From assembly GCA_900769985.1 (NCBI GenBank), contig CAAGIS010000086.1, forward strand, positions 1 through 12,239: a stretch of DNA of 12,239 nt, read 5' to 3'. Source of the DNA: Spirochaetia bacterium. Its GTDB lineage: Bacteria; Spirochaetota; Spirochaetia; Treponematales; Treponemataceae. A program made the translations under genes and the position numbers. Positions within the stretch are counted from its first letter, which is position 1; each line of letters opens with the position of its first letter. A model generated the notes under the pieces. It was not told the origin of the DNA and did not search any database. It saw only the letters and a list, made by a program, of their open reading frames with translations. This document shows, piece after piece, positions 1-7,148 of this stretch.

Positions 1-289
1 GTGTGCGCTGCTTTTGCAATTTCTGACCAGCGGGCTTCCTGGGGAACAAAGAAGATGTTTTCTGATTCATAAGCGTCGGGGTCGTCTTCAAAACCGTCGC
101 CCTCTAGCACAAGTTCTGCATATTTTTTTTCGAAGGCTGTTGATATGTAGCGCAGGAAAATGAGACCTGTAAAGATTTTTCGGTAGTCGGCTGGGGAATG
201 TGTCCCCAAAGTTCGCAGGCGGCATCCCAAATCTGCTGTTCAAAACCGATTGTTGCAGATGGTGATTTAGACGATTTTGATTTTGCCAT
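1..289 (-). pseudogene. hsdM: Type I restriction-modification DNA methyltransferase subunit M, N-terminus, frameshifted and cut by the window edge
   Basis: HsdM is the S-adenosylmethionine-dependent adenine methyltransferase subunit of type I restriction-modification complexes. The ATG at 289-287 starts a reading containing IGFEQQIWDAACELWGHIP, the typical HsdM N-terminal helical region. That frame then stops near 104. From about position 191 the family sequence continues in another frame: ADYRKIFTGLIFLRYIS, then AFEKKYAELVLEGDGF and FFVPQEARWSEIAKAAH up to the left edge. Joining the frames needs one extra base in or next to the CCCC run at 193-196. A Shine-Dalgarno sequence (AAAGGA, around 298-303) precedes the ATG at good spacing. 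The catalytic NPPF motif would lie outside the window. Family identification is firm. Whether this is a true mutation, a phase-variable site or a sequencing error cannot be decided from here. Confidence 0.8.
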
Positions 290-615
290 GTGTGGTTTCC
301 TTTATTTTACTTGATTTTTTTCTATTATATCATCATATCACACAACCTGACATTTTTGTAGATGAAGGCAAAATAAAGGCAGGACCTCCACATTATACAT
401 TTTTTATAACTTTTTCAAGGCATCCTTCGTGTATTTGCTTTCCAGAAATTGACAGATTCTTTGCCTTTGTAAACTCAGAAAAATCAGCCTGGACGGACGG
501 AAAGAACGAGCCGAAGCCTTGTGGAGAAAATATGAAAGTATTTCTTGAGAGAAATTTTTGAAATTGGTACTCGCTGAAAAATAACTGACGGGTTATTCAC
601 AATCAAATTTTTAAC
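290..615. other. Gene-poor region with possible decayed coding fragments
   Basis: No gene is convincing here. Two overlapping open frames look somewhat protein-like. On the plus strand, the frame ending at the TGA at 559-561 reads through VDEGKIKAGPPHYTF and later RFFAFVNSEKSAWTDG with plausible codon choice. It has no Shine-Dalgarno start, and its upstream part overlaps the hsdM promoter. On the minus strand, about 66 codons are open from roughly 594 to 394, including FIFSPQGFGSFFPSVQ and ISGKQIHEGCLEKVIKN, but with no usable start. The plus-strand terminator at 616-642 slightly favours a plus-strand gene remnant. Neither fragment is recognised as a family. Confidence 0.25.
324..329 (-). promoter_or_regulatory. 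Candidate -10 box for hsdM
   Basis: The minus strand reads TATAAT at 329-324, about 35 nt upstream of the hsdM ATG, which leaves an ordinary leader containing the AAAGGA Shine-Dalgarno. No good -35 hexamer is visible at 16-18 bp (TGTCAG at 352-347 is poor), so this rests on the perfect -10 box and its position. Confidence 0.35.
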
Positions 616-642
616 GCCACTTCATTAAGAGGTGGCTTTTTT
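616..642 (+). terminator. Rho-independent terminator
   Basis: GCCACTTC (616-623) and GAGGTGGC (629-636) form an 8-bp stem with one G-T pair and a 5-nt loop (ATTAA), followed directly by six T residues (637-642). This is a classic intrinsic terminator on the plus strand. There is no intact plus-strand gene upstream, so it probably belonged to a decayed gene or blocks readthrough toward htpG. The minus-strand T tract is weaker. Confidence 0.75.
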
Positions 643-657
643 GTTTTCATCGCCGCC

Positions 658-786
658 TTAGCTCCTATTTTCCCAAACCTCAATTCCGCAGATTGTCTGG
701 CAGTCTTGCCCCAGTATTTTTTCCTGCTGTTTCATTTCAACTATTGTAGCACAAGTATAAGCAGGAACGGCAGAAAATTCTTGATT
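658..786 (-). other. Start-less 42-codon open fragment, possible dispersed repeat or gene remnant
   Basis: The minus strand is open from 786 to the TAA at 660-658. It contains EFSAVPAYTCATIVEMKQQ followed by EKILGQDCQTICGIEVWEN. The codon choice is natural, but the only ATG (735-733) has no Shine-Dalgarno, and a stop codon lies immediately upstream at 789-787. It is not a complete gene. It resembles short peptides I associate with repeat-derived spurious frames in Treponema genomes, a recollection that could not be checked here. A 3' remnant of a displaced gene is equally possible. Confidence 0.25.
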
Positions 787-846
787 TTAGTTGCGATAAT
801 GAAAAAAGTATTACTTGCCGTTTTTTTATTTCTTTATTATTTTATT

Positions 847-855
847 TGTTACAAT
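847..855 (+). promoter_or_regulatory. Candidate extended -10 promoter of htpG
   Basis: TGT followed by TACAAT (850-855) matches an extended -10 element (TGnTAnAAT-like), which can work with a weak -35 box. A TTTATT-type -35 region lies about 17 bp upstream. The predicted start is near 862, giving a very short leader that still contains the GAGGT Shine-Dalgarno at 864-868. No CIRCE heat-shock operator is visible. Confidence 0.4.
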
Positions 856-875
856 ATTTTTATTGAGGTAAAAAA

Positions 876-2852
876 ATGGCTACACATCAGTTTCAAACAG
901 AAGTAAACCAGCTTCTTAAATTAATTATTCATTCAATGTATTCAAACAAAGATATCTTTTTACGCGAAATTGTATCAAACGCTTCAGATGCATTGGATAA
1001 ATTAAAATATCTTACAGTTTCAGATGATGCTTATAAAGGAATTACTTTTACTCCACGGATTGACATTACATTTGATGACAAAGCGAATGTTCTTTGCGTT
1101 CAGGATTCTGGAATTGGAATGAACGAAGAAGATTTGAATAATAACCTTGGAACGATTGCCCGTTCAGGAACAAAAGCCTTTATGGAAAAACTGACTGCAG
1201 AGGCTTCAAAAGATTCTGCATTAATCGGACAGTTTGGTGTAGGTTTTTATTCAGCATTTATGGCAGCAAAAAAAATTGATGTCTATACAAGAAAAGCTGC
1301 CGGTGACGGAAAAATAATGCACTGGTCAAGCGACGGTACAAATTCTTATGATATAGAAGAAATTGCATCTGACAGCGACGCTGCAAAAAAATACGGATTT
1401 GACAAGAGCGAAACTACAGGTTCTGCAATCGTAATGTCTTTGAACGATGATTCAAAAGACTACGCAAGCCGCTGGAAAATTGAAGAACTTATTAAAAAAT
1501 ATTCTGACCATATCGCATTCCCGATTTATCTCCATTATGAACAGAACAAATATGACGACAAAGGTAATGTTACTTCAACAGAAAGTAAAGTCGACCAGGT
1601 AAACAGTGCTTCTGCATTATGGAAACGTTCAAAGTCTGAACTTAAAGAAGCTGATTACAATGAATTCTACAAGACGTTTGGTCATGACGGACAGGATCCT
1701 CTTTTTTATGTTCACACTCACGCAGAAGGAACTCAGGAATATACTACGCTTTTTTATGTTCCGCAAATTGCTCCGTTTGATATGTATCAGGCAGATTATC
1801 AGAGCGGCGTAAAGCTTTATGTAAAACGCGTTTTCATAACAGACGATGACCGCGAGCTGCTTCCATCTTACTTGCGTTTTGTACGCGGTATTATTGATTC
1901 AGAAGATTTGCCTTTGAATGTAAGCCGCGAAATTTTGCAGCAGAACAGAATTCTTGATAATATCCGCACAAGCTCCGTAAAAAAGCTTTTAAGTGAATTT
2001 AAAAAACTTGGTGCCGATGCTGACAAAGCCCGCAAAGTTGAAGAAGACAAGCGCACTGACGATGACAAAAAAGCGATTGAAAAATGGAATAAATTTGTAA
2101 AGAATTTCAATCGCCCGATGAAAGAAGGTTTGTATCAGGATTATGTAAACCGCGATGAAATTGCAGAAATTGTAAGGTTCAAGTCGACAGACCCAAGCGG
2201 AACAGGCGATGACAACTGGACAAGTTTTGCAGACTATGTTCAGCGAATGAAACCTGAGCAGAAATCAATTTTCTATATTACAGGAACTGATGAAAAGAAT
2301 CTTCGCGAAAATCCGCTTCTTAAAGCTTATACATCAAAAGGTTTTGAAGTTCTCGTAATGGCAGATGACATTGACGAAATCGTAATCCCGGGCTTTGGTA
2401 AATACAAAGACTTTGAACTCAAAGCTGTAAACAGAGCTGGCAGTGACGAAGACCTTGGCGGCGATAAAGAAGAAGCCAAGAAAAAAGAAGAAGAATTCAA
2501 GCCTGTTGTTGAAAAAATTAAAAAAGCTCTCGGTGACAAAGTAAAAGAAGTAAAACTTTCAAAAACTTTGAGCGGCGAAAATCCGTCATGTATCGTTGTT
2601 GACGAAAACGATCCGTCTTATCAGATGGAACGAATGATGAAGGCAATGGGACAAAACGCCCCTGAAGTAAAACCAATTCTCGAAGTAAACGGCGACCACC
2701 CGATTGTTGCAAAAATCAAAGAGTCAAATGACGAAGCTTTAATTGCTGATGTTTCTGAAGTTTTGCTTGATCAAGCTCTGCTCATTGCCGGTGTAGAATT
2801 AAAAGCGCCTGCTGAATTTGTAAAGCACTTGAATAATCTTTTGAGCAAATAA
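876..2852 (+). CDS. htpG: Chaperone HtpG (bacterial Hsp90)
   Basis: HtpG is the cytosolic ATP-dependent Hsp90 homodimer that remodels client proteins together with the DnaK system. The 658-residue product has the N-terminal GHKL ATPase domain: REIVSNASDAL at 30-40 with E31, N35 and D38; DSGIGM at 77-82; the lid segment GTIARSGT at 92-99; and GQFGVGFYSAFM at 118-129. The middle domain has the conserved DLPLNVSRE segment with the catalytic arginine at 351. The C-terminal dimerisation domain ends without an MEEVD tail, as expected in bacteria. A charged insertion (KEEAKKKEEE) lies in the C-terminal half. Length is slightly above the usual 620-640 residues. The ATG is preceded by GAGGT at good spacing. 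The gene stands alone, with its own promoter and terminator. Identification is secure. Confidence 0.98.
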   Translation: MATHQFQTEVNQLLKLIIHSMYSNKDIFLREIVSNASDALDKLKYLTVSDDAYKGITFTPRIDITFDDKANVLCVQDSGIGMNEEDLNNNLGTIARSGTKAFMEKLTAEASKDSALIGQFGVGFYSAFMAAKKIDVYTRKAAGDGKIMHWSSDGTNSYDIEEIASDSDAAKKYGFDKSETTGSAIVMSLNDDSKDYASRWKIEELIKKYSDHIAFPIYLHYEQNKYDDKGNVTSTESKVDQVNSASALWKRSKSELKEADYNEFYKTFGHDGQDPLFYVHTHAEGTQEYTTLFYVPQIAPFDMYQADYQSGVKLYVKRVFITDDDRELLPSYLRFVRGIIDSEDLPLNVSREILQQNRILDNIRTSSVKKLLSEFKKLGADADKARKVEEDKRTDDDKKAIEKWNKFVKNFNRPMKEGLYQDYVNRDEIAEIVRFKSTDPSGTGDDNWTSFADYVQRMKPEQKSIFYITGTDEKNLRENPLLKAYTSKGFEVLVMADDIDEIVIPGFGKYKDFELKAVNRAGSDEDLGGDKEEAKKKEEEFKPVVEKIKKALGDKVKEVKLSKTLSGENPSCIVVDENDPSYQMERMMKAMGQNAPEVKPILEVNGDHPIVAKIKESNDEALIADVSEVLLDQALLIAGVELKAPAEFVKHLNNLLSK

Positions 2853-2898
2853 ATGTTAAGCAAATAAGCAGAAAATTTTGTTTTGAGATTTTGAATAA

Positions 2899-2946
2899 AA
2901 AACCGGAAGAAAGAACTTAAAAAAGATTTTCTTCCGGTTTTTTTTG
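2899..2946. terminator. Bidirectional terminator between htpG and thyX
   Basis: A perfect 14-bp inverted repeat, AAAACCGGAAGAAA (2899-2912) and TTTCTTCCGGTTTT (2928-2941), encloses a 15-nt loop. The right arm runs into a T tract to 2945 on the plus strand. The left arm begins with an A tract that gives U residues on the minus strand. It lies between two convergent genes and can stop transcription from both sides. Confidence 0.9.
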
Positions 2947-2953
2947 TTCAGTA

Positions 2954-3661
2954 TTATTTGTTTTTATTTTTTGTCCATTTTTCTATGGCTTCAAGCATTT
3001 GTGCTTTTGTAATTTTTCGTCCGCAGCTTTTTGCTTCGTCGCAGTAACCTGTAAACTCACATTTTGGCAGAAGAAGGTTGTCGCAAATCCATTCCCATTC
3101 AGGGGAAAGCTGTCTGAGTTTTTCTTTTAGTTCCATTGATAAGGCGCGGATTTCTTTGTAGGCTCTTGAGCAAAGTCTTAGGTTCATAAAATGCATTAAG
3201 GCGCGCAAGTTGATTTTCCAGACTATTTTTGTGTCCATCCCTAACGGTAAAATATTGGCAGCATCTTCTTTTGGATAACCGAGTTCTTCAAGTTTCTGGT
3301 ATGTCTGCATTATGTCAGAAAGTCCTTCTTTGTAGACATCGGCAGCATCCCCAGTGAACGGATTGTAAAACTCGTTTTCAATGTCCATCGCCTTTGCATC
3401 AACATATCGCGTTGAACTTTGAAGGCGCGTTGTTCCGATGATGTGCGTATAAAGTTCACGTATGCAGCGCGCAGAGTAACCTTCGATAATGCAAAAAACA
3501 TCAGGGTATTCAGCTGTTCTTGTGTGACCGCTTTTAATGCATGATTTTGCACGTTTTATATTTTGTTCTTTATCTTCAACTGGACTGTTCCAGCAGACTC
3601 CTGCGCAATATCCGATTGTATTTAACGGTTCTTTATCTGTTTGCGGTAAAATCGTAATCAT
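2954..3661 (-). CDS. thyX: Flavin-dependent thymidylate synthase ThyX, divergent type
   Basis: ThyX makes dTMP from dUMP using methylenetetrahydrofolate, with FAD and NADPH as reductants, and replaces ThyA. The 235-residue protein shows family landmarks: TRLQSSTRY at 78-86, where the serine and the R-Y pair match the end of the ThyX signature; EDAANILPLGMDTKI at 132-146; and NLRALMHFMNLRL followed by AYKEIR at 151-172, the dUMP/FAD-binding helix. The usual RHR triad of the RHRx7S signature is not present; the aligned stretch is YTHIIGT with H73. This matches a variant subgroup I recall from anaerobic Firmicutes. The C-terminal tail is cysteine-rich (CEFTGYCDEAKSC). The ATG has a strong GGGAGG Shine-Dalgarno. 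It is the last gene of a three-gene minus-strand cluster. Family is confident; catalytic detail is inferred. Confidence 0.9.
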   Translation of the reverse strand: MITILPQTDKEPLNTIGYCAGVCWNSPVEDKEQNIKRAKSCIKSGHTRTAEYPDVFCIIEGYSARCIRELYTHIIGTTRLQSSTRYVDAKAMDIENEFYNPFTGDAADVYKEGLSDIMQTYQKLEELGYPKEDAANILPLGMDTKIVWKINLRALMHFMNLRLCSRAYKEIRALSMELKEKLRQLSPEWEWICDNLLLPKCEFTGYCDEAKSCGRKITKAQMLEAIEKWTKNKNK

Positions 3662-3710
3662 TTTTTTCCTCCCGTTTTTTTTCCTGGCTCATGGTTTTAA
3701 CAAGAATAAA

Positions 3711-4475
3711 TTACAAGCCTGTCGGAATGTCAATAAATTCAGCTTCAAGTTTTTTTTCTCGCATCAGTTTGTTCATTACTGAATTTACTCCGACTGTTTC
3801 TGTTTGATAATGTCCGCCGGCAATTACGTTGATTTTATTTTCTTTTATATAATGGAATAACTCGTGGCAGACTTCTCCTGTTATATACGCATCAAGATTT
3901 TCTCTGACAGCCTGTTCAACGTCGTCGCCAGCGCCGCCAGAAATAATGCCGACAGTTTTTATTTTTTCTTTTCCACAGTTAAAAATTTTGCACGGAGGTT
4001 TTTCTTCTAAAACTTTGCCGGCAAGTTCTTCTGCTGTAAGCGGCTTTTTTAAAATGCCTTTGACACCGAGACACATTCCTCTCCAGAAGCCGAACGGCTC
4101 GATTTTTGTAAGTCCTGCACGGCTTGCAAGTCCCCAGTTGTTTCCGTACGGCTTGTTTGCATCAAGCGGGATGTGATAGGCAATCAGGGCAATGTCATTT
4201 TTTATGAATGGGCTTATACGTTTGTAAAAACTGCCGGTGATTGTTTCAAGCTTTCCCCAAAAAAGTCCGTGATGAACAAATAAAACATCTGCCTTGCAAT
4301 CTATTGCTTTTAAAACAGATTCCTCACAGGCATCAACTGCAAAAGCAACTTTTTTTATCTGCTTTGAATCTGGATTTGAGTTTTGAATTTGAATTCCATT
4401 TAGAGAAATGTCATTTGAAAAATTTTCTTTTTTTAAAAATGAATTAAAGTATTCATCAAGTTCAGTTAATGTCAT
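3711..4475 (-). CDS. Nif3-like dinuclear metal-centre protein (YbgI/NIF3 family)
   Basis: This is a conserved Nif3-family protein. Members form toroidal hexamers with a two-metal site and are often labelled GTP cyclohydrolase I type 2, though the true function is unsettled. The 254-residue protein has the expected metal-ligand motifs: HHGLFW with H68 and H69, YHIPLDA with H101 and D105, and GGHYQTE with H222 and E226. It ends in FIDIPTGL, close to the usual FIDIPNPV. The length fits the short form, without the inserted PII-like domain. The start codon overlaps the 3' end of the membrane-protein gene by 14 nt and has a GAGG Shine-Dalgarno, which implies co-transcription and possibly translational coupling. 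thyX follows 49 nt downstream. The family is certain and the biochemical role is not. Confidence 0.93.
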   Translation of the reverse strand: MTLTELDEYFNSFLKKENFSNDISLNGIQIQNSNPDSKQIKKVAFAVDACEESVLKAIDCKADVLFVHHGLFWGKLETITGSFYKRISPFIKNDIALIAYHIPLDANKPYGNNWGLASRAGLTKIEPFGFWRGMCLGVKGILKKPLTAEELAGKVLEEKPPCKIFNCGKEKIKTVGIISGGAGDDVEQAVRENLDAYITGEVCHELFHYIKENKINVIAGGHYQTETVGVNSVMNKLMREKKLEAEFIDIPTGL

Positions 4476-5517
4476 TTTGTGCCTCGATTGCCATTTTTGT
4501 TTTCATCGCCATATAGCTTGGAACAAAAAAAGTCCTGTCTTTTTTTAAATTGAATTTTAGTTTTGCAGTTACGGGGTCAGTTTGTTCGATAAAACCGAAA
4601 CCGCTTGTTTTGTATTCCGGGATTGAACTCATAAAAAAACATAATTCTACCGGCCGTGCAGGATTTTTGATTTTGTCAAAAGATTTTTCTGCCAGACCGT
4701 CTGCCAGAATGACAAACTGTTTTATGTGAGGTTCTATTTTGTCAACGATGTCAGAAAGAAGTTCATATTCTTTTGCATAGAGTTCTTCATAATAGGAATA
4801 TTTTTCGTAAAACTTTTCGGGACTTTTAAAATAAGTTTTTGTCATTTTCCGCTGTTTCAAAAAGTTCAGGTTTATTTTCTGTTCATGCTGAACGTCGGCA
4901 AAACCAAAATCAGCTTTATAAACTGTGTAGCCGTATTTTGCAAGCAGAATCAGATAAGGTTCATAAGAAAGCCGGGCTGCCCTTTTGTCTGGGACAAACA
5001 AAAGTATTTCATTTTTTTCTTCTCTAGTCTGTTTTCTGTCCGGCGAATATACTGTAAGCTTAAAATCTTTTTTTATCGAATTCTCAGGTACTTCGATATA
5101 TTCTGAAACAGAATTTTTTGTAAAAAATTTTGTTTCGACAGTTACTTGATATTTTTCTGCAGTCAAATGTAATGGAGAAAAAATACATAAAAAGACAATA
5201 AGTCCGATTGCAAAAACAAGCGAAACAGCAGAAAATACAATAAACACTCTGCTGTATGTGTCAACGTAAAGTCTGTTGCAGAACCGTAAGAATCCGCGCC
5301 AGTTTATAAAAAATATAAAAAGCGAAAAATAAAAGACTACCTGTTCTGCAATGTTTAACCCCCATGCAAAAATCTGAAGGATTGCCAGTATAAAAACAAA
5401 AGGTGCAAAAAGTACGATAGCGTCAATTCTTGTATGTTTGATAAAAAAAACACGCGAACATATTATGATAATCAAAAGCAGAATGAGAATTTCGCCATAA
5501 AAAGCTGTTATAAACAT
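4462..5517 (-). CDS. Membrane protein of unknown function with a four-helix N-terminus and a possible degenerate hydrolase-like domain
   Basis: The family is not recognised. The 351-residue protein starts with four likely transmembrane helices (about 5-25, 32-53, 58-72 and 89-113). Positively charged loops (SRVFFIKHTR; NRLYVDTYSR) point inward, so the remaining 240 residues should be extracytoplasmic. That domain has a pattern like an alpha/beta hydrolase: ILLFVPDKRA at 171-180, YGYTVYKADFGF at 195-206, and FVILADGLAEKSF at 268-280 where a nucleophile elbow (GxSxG) would be expected but no serine is present. This suggests a non-catalytic relative; it is inference only. No Shine-Dalgarno precedes the ATG, and a promoter places the RNA start at the ATG itself. 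It is the first gene of the cluster with the Nif3 gene and thyX. Confidence 0.75.
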   Translation of the reverse strand: MFITAFYGEILILLLIIIICSRVFFIKHTRIDAIVLFAPFVFILAILQIFAWGLNIAEQVVFYFSLFIFFINWRGFLRFCNRLYVDTYSRVFIVFSAVSLVFAIGLIVFLCIFSPLHLTAEKYQVTVETKFFTKNSVSEYIEVPENSIKKDFKLTVYSPDRKQTREEKNEILLFVPDKRAARLSYEPYLILLAKYGYTVYKADFGFADVQHEQKINLNFLKQRKMTKTYFKSPEKFYEKYSYYEELYAKEYELLSDIVDKIEPHIKQFVILADGLAEKSFDKIKNPARPVELCFFMSSIPEYKTSGFGFIEQTDPVTAKLKFNLKKDRTFFVPSYMAMKTKMAIEAQNDIN

Positions 5518-5523
5518 AAATAA

Positions 5524-5552
5524 ATATTACTCAAAAAAAGAAGCATATTCAA
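5524..5552 (-). promoter_or_regulatory. Promoter of the membrane protein-Nif3-thyX cluster, predicted leaderless
   Basis: On the minus strand TTGAAT (5552-5547) and TAATAT (5529-5524) are separated by exactly 17 bp. Six bases after the -10 box comes the ATG (5517), so the predicted transcription start is the A of the start codon. No ribosome-binding sequence lies between. Confidence 0.55.
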
Positions 5553-5559
5553 CTTGTAA

Positions 5560-5577
5560 AATCGTGATAATCGTGAT
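5560..5577. repeat. Perfect tandem 9-bp repeat between divergent promoters, operator candidate
   Basis: AATCGTGAT occurs twice head to tail (5560-5568 and 5569-5577). The repeat sits between the -35 boxes of the divergent promoters for the membrane-protein cluster and the HATPase-HDOD gene. That is a suitable place for a regulator acting on both. Which protein binds is unknown. Confidence 0.5.
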
Positions 5578-5584
5578 TATGCGC

Positions 5585-5613
5585 TTTATTTTATTTTAGA
5601 AAGGTGTTAAAAT
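5585..5613 (+). promoter_or_regulatory. Promoter of the HATPase-HDOD gene
   Basis: TTTATT (5585-5590), a 17-bp spacer and TAAAAT (5608-5613) with TG at 5605-5606 give an extended -10 promoter. The leader then carries AAGGAA (5630-5635) as Shine-Dalgarno, which lies within a 10-bp-period repeat of AATTGTAA (5624-5631 and 5634-5641). Confidence 0.5.
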
Positions 5614-5645
5614 AAATCATTAAAATTGTAAGGAATTGTAAATAT

Positions 5646-7145
5646 ATGTCTCTTAACAAAAGGATTGAGGTTGATAAAAAGAAAATTGAAAAGGCAATAG
5701 ATTTAGGAATTCCACTTACTATAACGACATATACGCTTCCGCACGAAATGGAAGTATATATGGGTGATGTTCTTACGGCTTTTCTTAAAGAACTTGATCA
5801 AAGCCAGATGATTGAATATTTAAACTATTGTCTTAATGAATTAATCACAAACGCAAAAAAGGCAAATACAAAGAGGGTTTATTTTACCCAGAAAAATCTC
5901 GATATTACTGATCCCAAAGATTATGAACTCGGTTTAAAAACTTTTAAAGAAGACACGCTGAATAATATCAATTATTACTTACAGCTTCAAAAAAACGCAG
6001 GTCTTTATGTAAAGCTCATTCTTCAAGTTCGCGCTAATAAAATCAAAATCGAAATCAGAAACAATTCAAACCTTACAGTTTTTGAATACAAACGAATTCA
6101 CGATAAGCTTTCGCGTGCACAGCAGTACACTTGTATTGAAGATGCAATTTCTCAGGTTCTTGATGACTCAGAAGGTGCAGGACTTGGTTTGATTATCATG
6201 ATTCTGATGCTTGAAAAAATCGGTCTTACAGAAGAAAATTTTCAGGTACTTTGCGAAAACGGCGAAACAATCACAAGGATTATTTTACCACTCAGTGAAA
6301 AAACTCAGCAGGACATCAGCATTATTTCTGCGGAATTTGTAAAATTGATAGACAGGCTTCCGCAGTTCCCTGAAAATATTTCAGAAATCAACAGGCTTTT
6401 AAGTGACCCTAATTCTAAAATGTCTGACATTGCAATGCACATTTCAAATGATGTTGCGCTTACTGCAGAACTTTTGAAAATGGTAAACTCTGCGGCTTTT
6501 GCGCTGGCAAGTCCGTGCCACAGTATTGCAGATGCCGTAAAACTTGTCGGTCTGCGTGGAATCAGAAATCTTTTGTTCAGCATAGGAACTGTCCAGACTT
6601 TTAAAGAAGTCGGTGGTGATAAACTTGATTTATGGAAGCATGCTTATCAGGTTGCGTTTTACTCGTATAATCTGGCGCGTAATTTCTTTTCAAAGGAACG
6701 GGCAGTTATAGAAGATTCGTATATTTGCGGTTTGCTTCACGATATGGGAAAAATTATTTTTGAAACTTCTCATCCAGATTTGCTCAATCGTATCAAGGAA
6801 ATTTGTGAAGCAAAAAATATTTCGTCAGATTTTTTTGAACGACTTATCGCCGGTGTAAATCACGGAGAAATCGGTGCTGAAATTGCACAAAAATGGAATT
6901 TCCCAGAAGTTATTACAAGTGTAATCAGATATCATCATTCCCCAGAAAATGCACCGGAAAATGTAAGGACTCTTTCAAGCATTGTTCATCTTTCGGATAT
7001 CATGACTCATTACCAGACAGGAGAAGTCGCATTCTATCAGATTGATACAGAGATTTTGTCGATGTTCAAAATTACGACAGAAGACCAGTTTAAAAAGATT
7101 TCTGACAAACTGTTTGCTTCTTTTTCAAAAGAGCATGGTGAATAA
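5646..7145 (+). CDS. Signalling protein: HATPase-like domain fused to HDOD domain
   Basis: The 499-residue product joins two signalling modules. Residues about 55-215 resemble a histidine-kinase/Hsp90-type ATPase fold: an N box with E65 and N69 (NELITNAKKA) and a glycine-rich EGAGLGL at 176-182. The intervening D-x-G-x-G segment is replaced by RNNSN (138-142), so ATP binding may be altered or lost, and no phosphoacceptor domain is visible. Residues about 228-430 are HDOD, a non-hydrolytic HD relative used as an output or scaffold in bacterial signalling: LPQFPENISEINRLL at 238-252, VNSAAFAL at 280-287 and VGLRGIRNLL at 301-310. Unlike many HDODs, HD-like residues persist: H332, HDMGK at 365-369, H406 and HH at 430-431. 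The gene is probably monocistronic and has no terminator before the convergent trmH-like gene 3 bp away. Confidence 0.88.
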   Translation: MSLNKRIEVDKKKIEKAIDLGIPLTITTYTLPHEMEVYMGDVLTAFLKELDQSQMIEYLNYCLNELITNAKKANTKRVYFTQKNLDITDPKDYELGLKTFKEDTLNNINYYLQLQKNAGLYVKLILQVRANKIKIEIRNNSNLTVFEYKRIHDKLSRAQQYTCIEDAISQVLDDSEGAGLGLIIMILMLEKIGLTEENFQVLCENGETITRIILPLSEKTQQDISIISAEFVKLIDRLPQFPENISEINRLLSDPNSKMSDIAMHISNDVALTAELLKMVNSAAFALASPCHSIADAVKLVGLRGIRNLLFSIGTVQTFKEVGGDKLDLWKHAYQVAFYSYNLARNFFSKERAVIEDSYICGLLHDMGKIIFETSHPDLLNRIKEICEAKNISSDFFERLIAGVNHGEIGAEIAQKWNFPEVITSVIRYHHSPENAPENVRTLSSIVHLSDIMTHYQTGEVAFYQIDTEILSMFKITTEDQFKKISDKLFASFSKEHGE

Positions 7146-7148
7146 AAT

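Noticed and set aside
780..870. CIRCE heat-shock operator upstream of htpG
   Set aside because: No TTAGCACTC-N9-GAGTGCTAA inverted repeat is present.
706..906. Plus-strand 66-codon frame overlapping the htpG start
   Set aside because: No Shine-Dalgarno, runs through the htpG promoter and start, and has phenylalanine-rich composition typical of AT-rich non-coding DNA.
3662..3710. Separate promoter or riboswitch for thyX
   Set aside because: The 49-nt gap holds only a strong Shine-Dalgarno and an A-rich run; no -10/-35 pair or structured leader is visible.
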